Below, in pieces: positions 18,873-26,060 of a DNA stretch of 35,710 nucleotides. Position numbers and translations under genes: made by a program. The DNA lies in the NCBI GenBank assembly GCA_945862415.1, contig CAMAYP010000009.1:1-35710 (forward strand), read 5' to 3'. The first letter of the stretch is position 1. Every line of letters starts with the position of its first letter. The DNA is from Chryseobacterium gleum. GTDB taxonomy: Bacteria; Bacteroidota; Bacteroidia; Flavobacteriales_D; Sanyastnellaceae. The notes below the pieces were generated by a model. It ran no database searches. It was given only the letters and a program-made list of their open reading frames with translations, and had not been told where the DNA came from.

Positions 18873-18898
18873 CTCAACTGTTTTAATGCGAGGGTTGA

Positions 18899-19270
18899 TT
18901 ACTTGATCTCAACTTTCGCTCCTGCTTCTTCAAGTTGTGTTTTCAAAGCGTTTGCTTCGTCTTTTGTAACACCTGTCTTGAGAGGAGATGGAGCCTTGTC
19001 TACTGCATCTTTAGCTTCTTTCAAGCCAAGACCGGTCAAGTCTTTCACCATTTTCACTACTGCGAGTTTGTTGTCACCACCAGCGATGAGGATAACATCA
19101 AATGCAGTCTTTTCTTCTACTGGAGCAGCACCACCACCACCTGCCATCATAACAGGAGCAGCAGCTGCTGGCTCGATACCATAATCATCTTTCAGGATTG
19201 CGGCAAGCTCGTTTACTTCTTTTACTGTAAGATTAACGAGGTTTTCTGCCATTGCTTTCAAATCAGCCAT
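18899..19270 (-). CDS. rplL: 50S ribosomal protein bL12 (L7/L12)
   Basis: The product has 123 residues. The N-terminal dimerisation helix region ([19 protein letters not shown]) is followed by an Ala/Gly-rich hinge ([16 protein letters not shown]) and the C-terminal factor-binding domain ([33 protein letters not shown]). It forms the ribosomal stalk with L10 and recruits elongation factors. It starts 41 bases after the rplJ stop, with no Shine-Dalgarno. Confidence 0.98.
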   Translation of the reverse strand: MADLKAMAENLVNLTVKEVNELAAILKDDYGIEPAAAAPVMMAGGGGAAPVEEKTAFDVILIAGGDNKLAVVKMVKDLTGLGLKEAKDAVDKAPSPLKTGVTKDEANALKTQLEEAGAKVEIK

Positions 19271-19311
19271 TTTATAGGATTTTAAAAGGTTGTTAAATAA
19301 TTAATTGTTGG

Positions 19312-19839
19312 TTAGCTCTTTCTCTCCTCGAGAGCTTTAACGAGGCCGGCCACCTTATCACCTGCATTGCCCTTAAGCGCAGAGATAACGTTTTTGGCTG
19401 GAGATTGCAACAGACCGACGATATCTCCAAGTAATTCGTTCTTGCTCTTGAGAGCAACTAATACTTCGAGTTGATCGGCACCTACGTAACAATCGTCCTG
19501 AATGAAAGCCGCTTTGAATGCGGGTTTGTCATACTTCTTTTTGAAGTCCTTGATCAGTCGTGCAGGTAAATTACCTACTTCAGAAAACATTACAGCGGTG
19601 TTGCCGTGTAATGCCTCGTACAGTGGGCTGTAATCCTTGCCTTCAACGCGCTCCATTGCTTTCTTCAAAAGTGTGTTTTTAACAACACGCATTTGCACAC
19701 CAGCTTTGAAACATTCGCGACGAAGTGAACCGGTAGCCTCGGCACTCAAAGAAGAAGTGTCCGAAAGATAGAAGATCTCAGTGTTCTTGAGTGCATCTAC
19801 CAATTCGGTGATCTCTTGGTTCTTTTGTTCTTTAGTCAT
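19312..19839 (-). CDS. rplJ: 50S ribosomal protein uL10
   Basis: The product has 175 residues. The rRNA-binding N-terminal domain (KNQEITELVDALKNTEIFYL, QMRVVKNTLLKKAME, GNTAVMF) and a C-terminal helix for L7/L12 binding are seen. It anchors the stalk. Unusually for this phylum, GGAGG stands 9 bases before the ATG. The rplA stop lies 28 bases upstream. Confidence 0.98.
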   Translation of the reverse strand: MTKEQKNQEITELVDALKNTEIFYLSDTSSLSAEATGSLRRECFKAGVQMRVVKNTLLKKAMERVEGKDYSPLYEALHGNTAVMFSEVGNLPARLIKDFKKKYDKPAFKAAFIQDDCYVGADQLEVLVALKSKNELLGDIVGLLQSPAKNVISALKGNAGDKVAGLVKALEERKS

Positions 19840-19867
19840 ATAAAGAGTCCTCCGATTTTACCAGTGA

Positions 19868-20560
19868 TTAATTCACTGATCTTGGTTCAACATTTACCCC
19901 GGGACTCATCGTGGAGCTCATTGAGACGCTCCTAATGTATGTCCCTTTTGCAGAAGAGGGCTTGAGTTTGATGATCGTTTGGATCAACTCATGGGCATTT
20001 TCAGCGAGTTTTTGTGCATCGAACGAAACGCGGCCAACACTTGCGTGTACGATACCTGTTTTGTCGACTTTAAAATCGATGTTACCAGCCTTCTTTTCTG
20101 TCACAGCCTTTCCAACATCCATAGTCACGGTACCCGTTTTCGGGTTTGGCATAAGACCACGCGGACCGAGAATTCGGCCTAGCGCACCTACTTGCCCCAT
20201 AACGTTGGGTGTGGTGATAATTACATCCACATCGGTCCATCCGCCTTTAATCTTTTCGATGTAGTCGTTCAAACCCACGTGATCAGCTCCTGCAGCTTTG
20301 GCTTCTGCCTCCTTGTCGGGAGTACAGAGTACCAAAACACGCACGGCTTTTCCCGTTCCGTGTGGCAGCGACACAGTGCCGCGAACCATTTGGTTGGATT
20401 TTTTCGGGTCCACACCGAGGCGAACAGCGATGTCTACAGAAGCGTCGAATTTTGTATTCGTGATTTTCTTCACGACCGACGCTGCTTCAGTAAGAGTATA
20501 CGCCTTTTCGGCGTCGTACTTCTCGAGTGAAGCTTTGCGATTTTTAGTTAGACTTCCCAT
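19868..20560 (-). CDS. rplA: 50S ribosomal protein uL1
   Basis: The product has 230 residues. L1 family blocks are clear: [46 protein letters not shown] and [24 protein letters not shown] at the C-terminus. It binds 23S rRNA in the mobile L1 stalk, and in many bacteria also represses its own operon. GGAGG lies 9 bases before the ATG, one of only three clear Shine-Dalgarno sites in the window. rplK ends 21 bases upstream. Confidence 0.98.
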   Translation of the reverse strand: MGSLTKNRKASLEKYDAEKAYTLTEAASVVKKITNTKFDASVDIAVRLGVDPKKSNQMVRGTVSLPHGTGKAVRVLVLCTPDKEAEAKAAGADHVGLNDYIEKIKGGWTDVDVIITTPNVMGQVGALGRILGPRGLMPNPKTGTVTMDVGKAVTEKKAGNIDFKVDKTGIVHASVGRVSFDAQKLAENAHELIQTIIKLKPSSAKGTYIRSVSMSSTMSPGVNVEPRSVN

Positions 20561-20581
20561 TGCTGTTTTCCTCCGAAAAAA

Positions 20582-21019
20582 TTAGAAAGGACGGTTACCG
20601 GTTACTTGCAGACCCATGCTTCTTGCCGTTCCAGCGACCATTGTCATGGCCGACTCGATGGTGAAGCAATTGAGGTCTGGCATTTTGTCTTCTGCTATGG
20701 CACGCACCTGATCCCAGGTTACTTGCCCAATCTTCTGACGGTTTGGCTCTGCAGCTCCCTTTTTAGCCTTAGAGGCTTCGAGGAGTTGCACAGCTGCCGG
20801 TGCCGTTTTAATGATGAAGTCAAATGACTTATCAGTATAAACGGTGATTAATACCGGGCAAACTTTTCCTGCCTTGTCCTGAGTACGCGCATTGAACTGC
20901 TTACAGAATTCCATGATGTTAACACCTTTGGAACCTAAAGCAGGGCCTACTGGGGGCGAGGGATTTGCAGCACCACCTTTGATTTGCAGCTTGACGAATC
21001 CAGATACTTCTTTCGCCAT
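20582..21019 (-). CDS. rplK: 50S ribosomal protein uL11
   Basis: The product has 145 residues. The sequence [20 protein letters not shown] and [15 protein letters not shown] is the N-terminal domain. [23 protein letters not shown] and the [10 protein letters not shown] end form the rRNA-binding C-terminal domain. It sits in the GTPase-associated centre. The gap to nusG upstream (161 bases) contains the heptamer hairpin repeat. Confidence 0.98.
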   Translation of the reverse strand: MAKEVSGFVKLQIKGGAANPSPPVGPALGSKGVNIMEFCKQFNARTQDKAGKVCPVLITVYTDKSFDFIIKTAPAAVQLLEASKAKKGAAEPNRQKIGQVTWDQVRAIAEDKMPDLNCFTIESAMTMVAGTARSMGLQVTGNRPF

Positions 21020-21116
21020 TTTACTTTGTGTTTATTTGGTTTGTGCGTGGATTGCAAAGGGAAGCGAATCGTAACATCTGTTTAATTCAATGCGCACCAC
21101 ACGCGTCTTAATTCTA

Positions 21117-21178
21117 ATTACAGATTACGGATTACAGATTACGAATTAATTTGTAATCCGTAATTTGTAATTTGTAAT
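21117..21178. repeat. Inverted heptamer repeat between nusG and rplK (ATTACRG units)
   Basis: Four heptamers (ATTACAG, ATTACGG, ATTACAG, ATTACGA; 21117-21144) face four inverse ones (TTGTAAT, CCGTAAT, TTGTAAT, TTGTAAT; 21151-21178). The two arms can pair over 28 positions with about five mismatches around a 6-base loop. It ends 2 bases from the nusG stop, inside the ribosomal operon. The same heptamers recur at 24800-24854. Confidence 0.9.
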
Positions 21179-21180
21179 CA

Positions 21181-21729
21181 TTACTCCTTTTCCACCTGCA
21201 TGTAGCCTAGCTCTACAGGTGTTTTGCGGCCGAAGATTTTCACCATCACTTTCAACTTCTTCTTCTCTTCATTAATCTCTTCGATTACACCGCCAAAATT
21301 ATTGAACGGACCGTCGATGACTTTTACATTCTCACCCACAACGAATGGAATGTTCAACTCTTCGCCGCTCTCGGCTAACTCGTCCACTTTACCCAAAATC
21401 CTGTTTACTTCCGAAAGTCGAAGCGGAATTGGTTCTCCTTTCTTCTCAGCACCCAAAAAGCCAATTACGTTCGTAATGTTCTTGATGATGTGCGGTATTT
21501 CACCAATGAGCGCAGCCTCAATAAGCACATACCCCGGAAGGTAACTGCGCTCCTTGCTCACTTTCTTACCGTTGCGGATTTGGAACACTTTCTCTGTCGG
21601 AATCAACACCTGGGATACATAATCCTGCATACCGCGAGCTTTGATTTCGCTCTCGATATATTCCTTCACCTTTTTTTCCTTACCGCTGATGGCACGTACT
21701 ACGTACCATTTTTTTTCGATATCGCTCAT
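21181..21729 (-). CDS. nusG: Transcription termination/antitermination factor NusG
   Basis: The product has 182 residues. The NGN domain (KKWYVVRAISGKEKKVKEYIE, RSYLPGYVLIEA) binds RNA polymerase. The C-terminal KOW domain (GENVKVIDGPFNNFGGVIEEIN) binds Rho or S10. It adjusts elongation and couples it to translation. It starts 36 bases after the secE stop, in the conserved secE-nusG-rplK order. No domain insertion is present. Confidence 0.98.
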   Translation of the reverse strand: MSDIEKKWYVVRAISGKEKKVKEYIESEIKARGMQDYVSQVLIPTEKVFQIRNGKKVSKERSYLPGYVLIEAALIGEIPHIIKNITNVIGFLGAEKKGEPIPLRLSEVNRILGKVDELAESGEELNIPFVVGENVKVIDGPFNNFGGVIEEINEEKKKLKVMVKIFGRKTPVELGYMQVEKE

Positions 21730-21765
21730 GTCGATTGATTGCCTAATAGGATGGTTTCAAAAAAA

Positions 21766-21990
21766 TTAAGTCAAGAAGGCATACAGGAAGCCAACCAAAC
21801 CTTTCCAGGTTGAAGCAGCATCGCCGCTTACACCGAATATAAAGTCCATGGCGAAGATGCACACGGTGAGTATCAAGGTGGTGATGAAAACCAACACGGT
21901 ACTCTCCTGTAACTCTGCCCATGTTGGCCAGGTCACCTTGTGAACTAATTCGTTGTACGACTCTTCCAAATAGGTCTTTATACCAGCCAT
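21766..21990 (-). CDS. secE: Preprotein translocase subunit SecE
   Basis: The product has 74 residues, the short single-helix form. It begins MAGIKTYLEESYNELVHKVTWPTWAELQES, the amphipathic SecE helix, then has one transmembrane segment (TVLVFITTLILTVCIFAMDF). It stabilises SecY in the SecYEG channel. tRNA-Trp lies 41 bases upstream. Confidence 0.96.
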   Translation of the reverse strand: MAGIKTYLEESYNELVHKVTWPTWAELQESTVLVFITTLILTVCIFAMDFIFGVSGDAASTWKGLVGFLYAFLT

Positions 21991-22031
21991 ATTATTTTCG
22001 TTTTTATCCGAATTACTTCGGTTTTCGTTTG

Positions 22032-22102
22032 CACGGGCACCAGGACTCGAACCTAGATCAACGGTTTTGGAGACCGCTATTCTGCCATTGAACTATGCCC
22101 GT
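22032..22102 (-). tRNA. tRNA-Trp (CCA)
   Basis: A 71-base cloverleaf is seen: acceptor ACGGGCA/TGCCCGT with discriminator G, anticodon loop CTCCAAA giving CCA, and a GGTTCGAGTCC T arm. The 3' CCA is not encoded. It lies between tuf and secE, the standard place in Bacteroidota and many other bacteria. Confidence 0.97.
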
Positions 22103-22265
22103 ATTAGGGACGAAGGGGGAAGTACGAGGTGCGAAGAAAAACTACTTCACTATTTCAACACTTCACAACGTCACTGTTTTTATTTTGATTGAGAGTCAGT
22201 GCTTTTGGCATCTTTTCCTCTATCAAAGGATTAGGCTCTTTAGCCGATCCTGTTTTAAACGTGAA

Positions 22266-22303
22266 AGTGAAGGCGATATCTTTTGACGGATATCGCCTTC
22301 ACT
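22266..22303 (-). terminator. 15-bp perfect hairpin after tuf
   Basis: AGTGAAGGCGATATC pairs with its exact complement across an 8-base loop, 22 bases after the tuf stop. On the minus strand only a weak T tract follows (TTTCACG). It could terminate partly, protect the tuf mRNA 3' end, or be an RNase III processing site before tRNA-Trp. The rest of the gap (22104-22265) shows nothing else clear. Confidence 0.7.
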
Positions 22304-22324
22304 ATATGTTTCACACGCGTAGGA

Positions 22325-23512
22325 TTACGCGATGATATCAGTTACCTGACCGGCACCAACGGTACGGCCACCTTCGCGGATTGCGAAACGAAGACCTTTG
22401 TCCATTGCGATTGGAGCAATCAAGTTTACCTCGATTGATACGTTATCGCCTGGAAGTACCATTTCACGACCAGCCTCGAGGTTGATCTCTCCGGTTACGT
22501 CCGTTGTACGGAAGTAGAACTGAGGACGGTATTTGTTGTGGAAAGGTGTGTGACGACCACCTTCTTCTTTCTTCAAGACGTAGATCTCAGCTTTGAACTT
22601 CATGTGAGGTAGGATAGAACCTGGCTTGCAGATTACCATACCACGACGAATATCGCTCTTTTCAATACCGCGGAGTAGAAGACCAACGTTGTCACCAGCC
22701 TCACCACGGTCAAGAATTTTGCGGAACATTTCAACACCGGTTACAGTTGACTTCAACTTAGCTTCATTGAAACCAATGATGTCAACTTCTTCACCTGAAT
22801 TGATTACACCACGCTCGATACGACCTGTAGCAACTGTTCCACGACCTGTAATCGTGAACACGTCTTCTACTGACATCAAGAAAGGCTTTTCAACTTCACG
22901 GGGAGGAATTGGAATCCATGTGTCAACAGCATTCATCAACTCCATGATTTTTTCAACCCAACTAGCATCGCCATTCAAACCACCCAAAGCAGAACCGCGG
23001 ATGATTGGAGTGTTGTCGCCATCGTATTCGTAGAAGCTCAAAAGCTCACGGATTTCCATTTCAACGAGGTCGAGAAGTTCAGTATCGTCAACCATGTCCA
23101 CTTTGTTCATGAATACAACGATACGTGGAACACCCACCTGACGACCCAACAGGATGTGCTCACGTGTTTGTGGCATTGGACCGTCGGTAGCAGCTACCAC
23201 GAGGATAGCACCGTCCATTTGAGCAGCACCTGTAACCATGTTCTTTACATAGTCGGCGTGACCTGGACAGTCAACGTGAGCGTAGTGACGGTTAGCCGTC
23301 GAATACTCTACGTGAGCTGTGTTAATGGTGATACCACGCTCTTTCTCTTCAGGAGCGTTGTCGATAGACGCGAAGTCTCTTTTTTCAGAAAGACCAGCCG
23401 CAGCCAAAACTGTTGTGATGGCAGCAGTCAGAGTGGTCTTTCCGTGGTCAACGTGACCAATTGTTCCAATATTCACGTGGGGTTTGGAACGATCAAAATT
23501 CTCTTTAGCCAT
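22325..23512 (-). CDS. tuf: Elongation factor Tu
   Basis: The product has 395 residues, full length. The GTPase motifs are GHVDHGKT (19-26), DCPGH (81-85) and NKVD (136-139), followed by domains 2 and 3 ([36 protein letters not shown]). It delivers aminoacyl-tRNA to the ribosome. It lies 120 bases downstream of tRNA-Thr(GGT), in a tRNA-tuf-tRNA transcript like that of E. coli tufB. No Shine-Dalgarno is seen. Confidence 0.99.
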   Translation of the reverse strand: MAKENFDRSKPHVNIGTIGHVDHGKTTLTAAITTVLAAAGLSEKRDFASIDNAPEEKERGITINTAHVEYSTANRHYAHVDCPGHADYVKNMVTGAAQMDGAILVVAATDGPMPQTREHILLGRQVGVPRIVVFMNKVDMVDDTELLDLVEMEIRELLSFYEYDGDNTPIIRGSALGGLNGDASWVEKIMELMNAVDTWIPIPPREVEKPFLMSVEDVFTITGRGTVATGRIERGVINSGEEVDIIGFNEAKLKSTVTGVEMFRKILDRGEAGDNVGLLLRGIEKSDIRRGMVICKPGSILPHMKFKAEIYVLKKEEGGRHTPFHNKYRPQFYFRTTDVTGEINLEAGREMVLPGDNVSIEVNLIAPIAMDKGLRFAIREGGRTVGAGQVTDIIA

Positions 23513-23581
23513 GGGCGATTGTTTTTGTTGTTATTTTATCTAGATAAATTAAAAAAAAATACACATTCGGGTCGAAGGACC

Positions 23582-23599
23582 TGAAATACCTGATTTTTC
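23582..23599. repeat. Left arm of an 18-bp perfect inverted repeat bracketing the tRNA cluster
   Basis: TGAAATACCTGATTTTTC is the exact reverse complement of 24052-24069. It lies between tRNA-Thr(GGT) and tuf on the shared minus-strand transcript. In RNA the two arms would close a loop around all four tRNAs. Confidence 0.9.
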
Positions 23600-23632
23600 A
23601 ATAAGTTGTAAATGTAATGCAAGAAATCGAAG

Positions 23633-23704
<72 letters not shown>

Positions 23705-23740
23705 TTTGAAGATCAACTGCTGCTTTTAGGAAAACTTTGG

Positions 23741-23813
23741 AGCGGGAGACGAGGCTCGAACTCGCGACATTTAGCTTGGAAGGCTAATGCTCTACCAACT
23801 GAGCTACTCCCGC
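23741..23813 (-). tRNA. tRNA-Gly (TCC)
   Basis: A 73-base cloverleaf with acceptor GCGGGAG/CTCCCGC, discriminator T, anticodon stem TTAGC/GCTAA and loop CTTCCAA giving TCC. CCA is not encoded. Confidence 0.97.
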
Positions 23814-23858
23814 ATTAAACCGTTGGCGATAGGGGATCGATACACGGAAAAAAATCTG

Positions 23859-23941
23859 TGGGGAGTGGTGGATTCGAACCACCGAAGTCGTAAGACAACA
23901 GATTTACAGTCTGTCCCATTTGGCCACTCTGGTAACTCCCC
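23859..23941 (-). tRNA. tRNA-Tyr (GTA)
   Basis: An 83-base tRNA with the long variable arm typical of bacterial tRNA-Tyr. The acceptor is GGGGAGT/ACTCCCC with discriminator A, and the anticodon loop CTGTAAA gives GTA. Confidence 0.97.
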
Positions 23942-23976
23942 TGATCTCTTGCTGCGTGGGCCACATGTTAAAATGG

Positions 23977-24050
23977 AGCCGGTGGAGGGATTCGAACCCC
24001 CGACCAGCTGATTACAAATCAGCTGCTCTGGCCAGCTGAGCTACACCGGC
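23977..24050 (-). tRNA. tRNA-Thr (TGT)
   Basis: A 74-base cloverleaf with acceptor GCCGGTG/CACCGGC, discriminator T, and anticodon loop TTTGTAA giving TGT. It is the first tRNA of the transcript; its 5' end is one base from the right arm of the inverted repeat. Confidence 0.97.
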
Positions 24051-24051
24051 A

Positions 24052-24069
24052 GAAAAATCAGGTATTTCA
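24052..24069. repeat. Right arm of the 18-bp inverted repeat bracketing the tRNA cluster
   Basis: GAAAAATCAGGTATTTCA is the exact complement of 23582-23599. It lies in the leader of the tRNA-tuf transcript, directly before the first tRNA. Confidence 0.9.
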
Positions 24070-24118
24070 AAGAACTTCCGACGGGGTTAACCATCGCCTG
24101 TTATTTTTAACAGGGGCG

Positions 24119-24148
24119 CAAATGTAGTTATATTTTCTGTAGTGACAA
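24119..24148 (-). promoter_or_regulatory. Promoter of the tRNA-tuf-ribosomal cluster: TTG-N19-TACATTTG
   Basis: On the minus strand TTG (24146-24148), a 19-base spacer and TACATTTG (24119-24126) match the Bacteroidota consensus exactly, the best promoter in the window. The transcript would start near 24113. Its leader of about 60 bases can form two hairpins (CTGTTA/TAACAG and CGATGG/CCGTCG) before the first tRNA. The inverted repeat 24143-24159 covers the TTG. Confidence 0.85.
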
Positions 24149-24159
24149 GCGTCTTGTCA
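24143..24159. promoter_or_regulatory. Inverted repeat TGACAAG-CGT-CTTGTCA over the -33 region
   Basis: Perfect 7-bp arms with a 3-base centre overlap the TTG of the tRNA-tuf promoter, and an A/T run follows. The position suits an operator, but no candidate binding protein can be named. It could also be chance or an UP-like feature. Confidence 0.4.
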
Positions 24160-24208
24160 ATTTTTTTTTTGAGATATCAACATCGAGTTGCTAATTCAAG
24201 TGTTCTTT

Positions 24209-24237
24209 TTGATGCTATCAACTTTGTCCTACATTCG
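24209..24237 (+). promoter_or_regulatory. Promoter of the SlyD-like gene: TTG-N18-TACATTCG
   Basis: TTG at 24209-24211, an 18-base spacer and TACATTCG at 24230-24237 lie 74 bases before the ATG at 24312. This promoter diverges from the tRNA-tuf promoter within the 261-base gap. Confidence 0.65.
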
Positions 24238-24311
24238 CGCCCGCCTTCTTTTGCGCATTGTTGAACTGATTCAGAATGCCCCCAAGTCGGCATTTATAAT
24301 TCAACAAAACA

Positions 24312-24791
24312 ATGCAAATTTCATCAGAAAAAGTAGTCGCTATCCACTACACACTAAAGGATAACACAGGTTCAACGCTCGATAGCAGCGAAGGAAAACA
24401 GCCACTTTACTACCTACACGGTTTCGGTAACCTCATTCCGGGAATGGAGGAAGGCCTTGAGGGCCGAGTGAAGGGCGATGCGTTCCAAGTAGTAATTGCT
24501 CCGGAAAAAGGGTATGGCGTGCGCAACGAAGATTTCATGCAGCAGGTGCCGCTCGATGCTTTCGGTGGTACTGTTCCCGAAGTGGGGATGCAGTTTCAAG
24601 CAGGCAATGACCAGGGACGTTATATCGTTACTGTTATCGCCGTTGATGCTGAGTTAGTAACAGTTGATGCCAATCACCCACTGGCTGGTGTCGAACTTCA
24701 TTTCAGCGTAGAAGTAATCGAGGTGCGAGAAGCTACTGCCGACGAGATTGCCCACGGTCACGTGCACGGCCCAGGCGGAGAAAATCACTAA
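24312..24791 (+). CDS. SlyD-like FKBP-type peptidyl-prolyl isomerase
   Basis: The product has 159 residues. The split FKBP domain (VVAIHYTLKDNTGSTLDSS, PLYYLHGFGNLIPGMEEGLEG) is interrupted at about 70-125 by the insert-in-flap chaperone domain (PEKGYGVRNEDFMQQVPLDAF). It closes with VTVDANHPLAGVELHFSVEV. The tail is His-rich (HGHVHGPGGENH), shorter than the E. coli SlyD metal tail but similar in kind. It catalyses proline isomerisation in the cytoplasm and helps folding, possibly with nickel binding. It has its own promoter and converges on the glycosyltransferase gene. Confidence 0.93.
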   Translation: MQISSEKVVAIHYTLKDNTGSTLDSSEGKQPLYYLHGFGNLIPGMEEGLEGRVKGDAFQVVIAPEKGYGVRNEDFMQQVPLDAFGGTVPEVGMQFQAGNDQGRYIVTVIAVDAELVTVDANHPLAGVELHFSVEVIEVREATADEIAHGHVHGPGGENH

Positions 24792-24799
24792 GACTAATA

Positions 24800-24854
24800 A
24801 TTACGGATTACAGATTACGGATTACGGTGGAAGCCGTAATTTGTAATCCGTCAT
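24800..24854. repeat. Inverted heptamer repeat (ATTACRG units) between convergent genes
   Basis: Four heptamers (ATTACGG, ATTACAG, ATTACGG, ATTACGG; 24800-24827) face CCGTAAT, TTGTAAT and CCGTCAT (24834-24854). An 18-base arm pairs with one mismatch. The units are those of the 21117 repeat. It forms the last 15 codons and stop of the glycosyltransferase gene, and starts 9 bases after the SlyD-like stop, where it could act as a two-way terminator. Confidence 0.9.
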
Positions 24855-25989
24855 CCTTCATCAGTGCACAGACGAGGATCAACACATTGGCCAGTCCAAG
24901 GCCTCCCTCGTCGAATAGTAGCCGAATCTTACTTCCTACAATATCAGGACTGTTGAGAGCGAAGGGTATAAACGCTAGCGCCAAAAGTGCAATTCGCGTT
25001 GTTCTCCACTGTATTTCTGGTTTCATTGCTTCGCGAATGGCCAAAGCTAATAAGGGCCAAACCCACATAAAATGTTCTGTGTCGGTGTGCACCAAATTGG
25101 GCACCAGAGCAATAAGAAGAAAGAACTCAGTATAGCGCACCTCGCTTGACCACGTTTTTCCTGCTATGCGGTCGTTTCGAATAATGAACCATGCAATGAA
25201 GCTTCCTACCAAGGTTAGCGAAGCAATTACCAGCCACGCGCCGGCCGAGCTGCTGAAAATGCTTTTATTAATCAGTCCGTAGAGCGTATTAGGGCTCAAT
25301 TGCAAAGCTATGTTGTGATCACTCATGGCGTTGCCCCACTGCTGAATCAATTGCATGTTTTGCTGCCATCCTAATGCAATGGATGGAATCAATAGCCCGA
25401 TACCTACTGCCGATAAACATGCAACTACTGATGCAATCCGTTTTTTCCAGATTAGATAGGGTAGCAGCAATAGGAAGTGTGGCTTGAATAACAAGACGAT
25501 GCCATACAATGCCCCGCCTTTCCAATTGCGGTTCGACTTCAAGAGAATATAACATTCAAAAAGGGCTATAAGCAGAAGTAGGTTTACATTGCCTAAATGA
25601 AGTTCTCGTTCTAAATGGTCGATTAGGAAAAAACAGGTAAGAGTGGGCAATGCGAGGTTTGGCAAATTCTCAGAGTCGGCAATTACCTTCGAAACGCGCA
25701 GGGAAAACCAACAAATGGAAGCTGTGGTGAGTAGGTAGTAGAATACGGAGGCTATTCCGTAAGGCAATAGCGCAAGTGGTATGAAGGGTATGCAAGCAAA
25801 AGGGGAGTATTTGTAAAAGCCGCTGCTCACGCCGAAAGCTTTTCCGTATACGGTATCTCCATGCGCGAGCGCATCGGCTGCATCATAATACACTCTGAAA
25901 TCTGCCATTTGCGCTCGGCCATTGTACCACTCGAGAACGAGGTAACCAAGGCAAAGAAATACTACAGCTATAGTGAATCTTTTTTCCAA
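24808..25989 (-). CDS. GT87/DUF2029 polyprenyl-phosphate-sugar-dependent mannosyl-type glycosyltransferase
   Basis: The product has about 393 residues with roughly ten hydrophobic segments. Family features are the early acidic pair ADFRVYYDAADAL, followed by YKYSPFACIPFIPLALLP and GNVNLLLL, and KPHFLLLLPYLIWKKR in the middle. Relatives transfer mannose or arabinose from a lipid carrier on the outer side of the membrane. The acceptor is unknown. The frame stays open to an ATG at 26124, but that start would overlap the upstream gene and its terminator, so TTG at 25989 is preferred. The C-terminal 15 residues (DDGLQITASTVIRNL) are translated heptamer repeat and are probably not part of the ancestral protein. 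Confidence 0.8.
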   Translation of the reverse strand: MEKRFTIAVVFLCLGYLVLEWYNGRAQMADFRVYYDAADALAHGDTVYGKAFGVSSGFYKYSPFACIPFIPLALLPYGIASVFYYLLTTASICWFSLRVSKVIADSENLPNLALPTLTCFFLIDHLERELHLGNVNLLLLIALFECYILLKSNRNWKGGALYGIVLLFKPHFLLLLPYLIWKKRIASVVACLSAVGIGLLIPSIALGWQQNMQLIQQWGNAMSDHNIALQLSPNTLYGLINKSIFSSSAGAWLVIASLTLVGSFIAWFIIRNDRIAGKTWSSEVRYTEFFLLIALVPNLVHTDTEHFMWVWPLLALAIREAMKPEIQWRTTRIALLALAFIPFALNSPDIVGSKIRLLFDEGGLGLANVLILVCALMKDDGLQITASTVIRNL

Positions 25990-26011
25990 CCGTAATCGAT
26001 TTCTATAAAAA

Positions 26012-26039
26012 GAAAAGAGAATGCTGCCATTCTCTTTTC
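26012..26039 (-). terminator. Rho-independent terminator after the sugar dehydrogenase gene
   Basis: A 12-bp perfect stem GAAAAGAGAATG/CATTCTCTTTTC with a 4-base loop lies 21 bases after the stop. It is followed by TTTTTAT on the minus strand. It separates this gene from the GT87-type gene. Confidence 0.92.
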
Positions 26040-26060
26040 GTTCATCTTTTCGTGTTTGTA

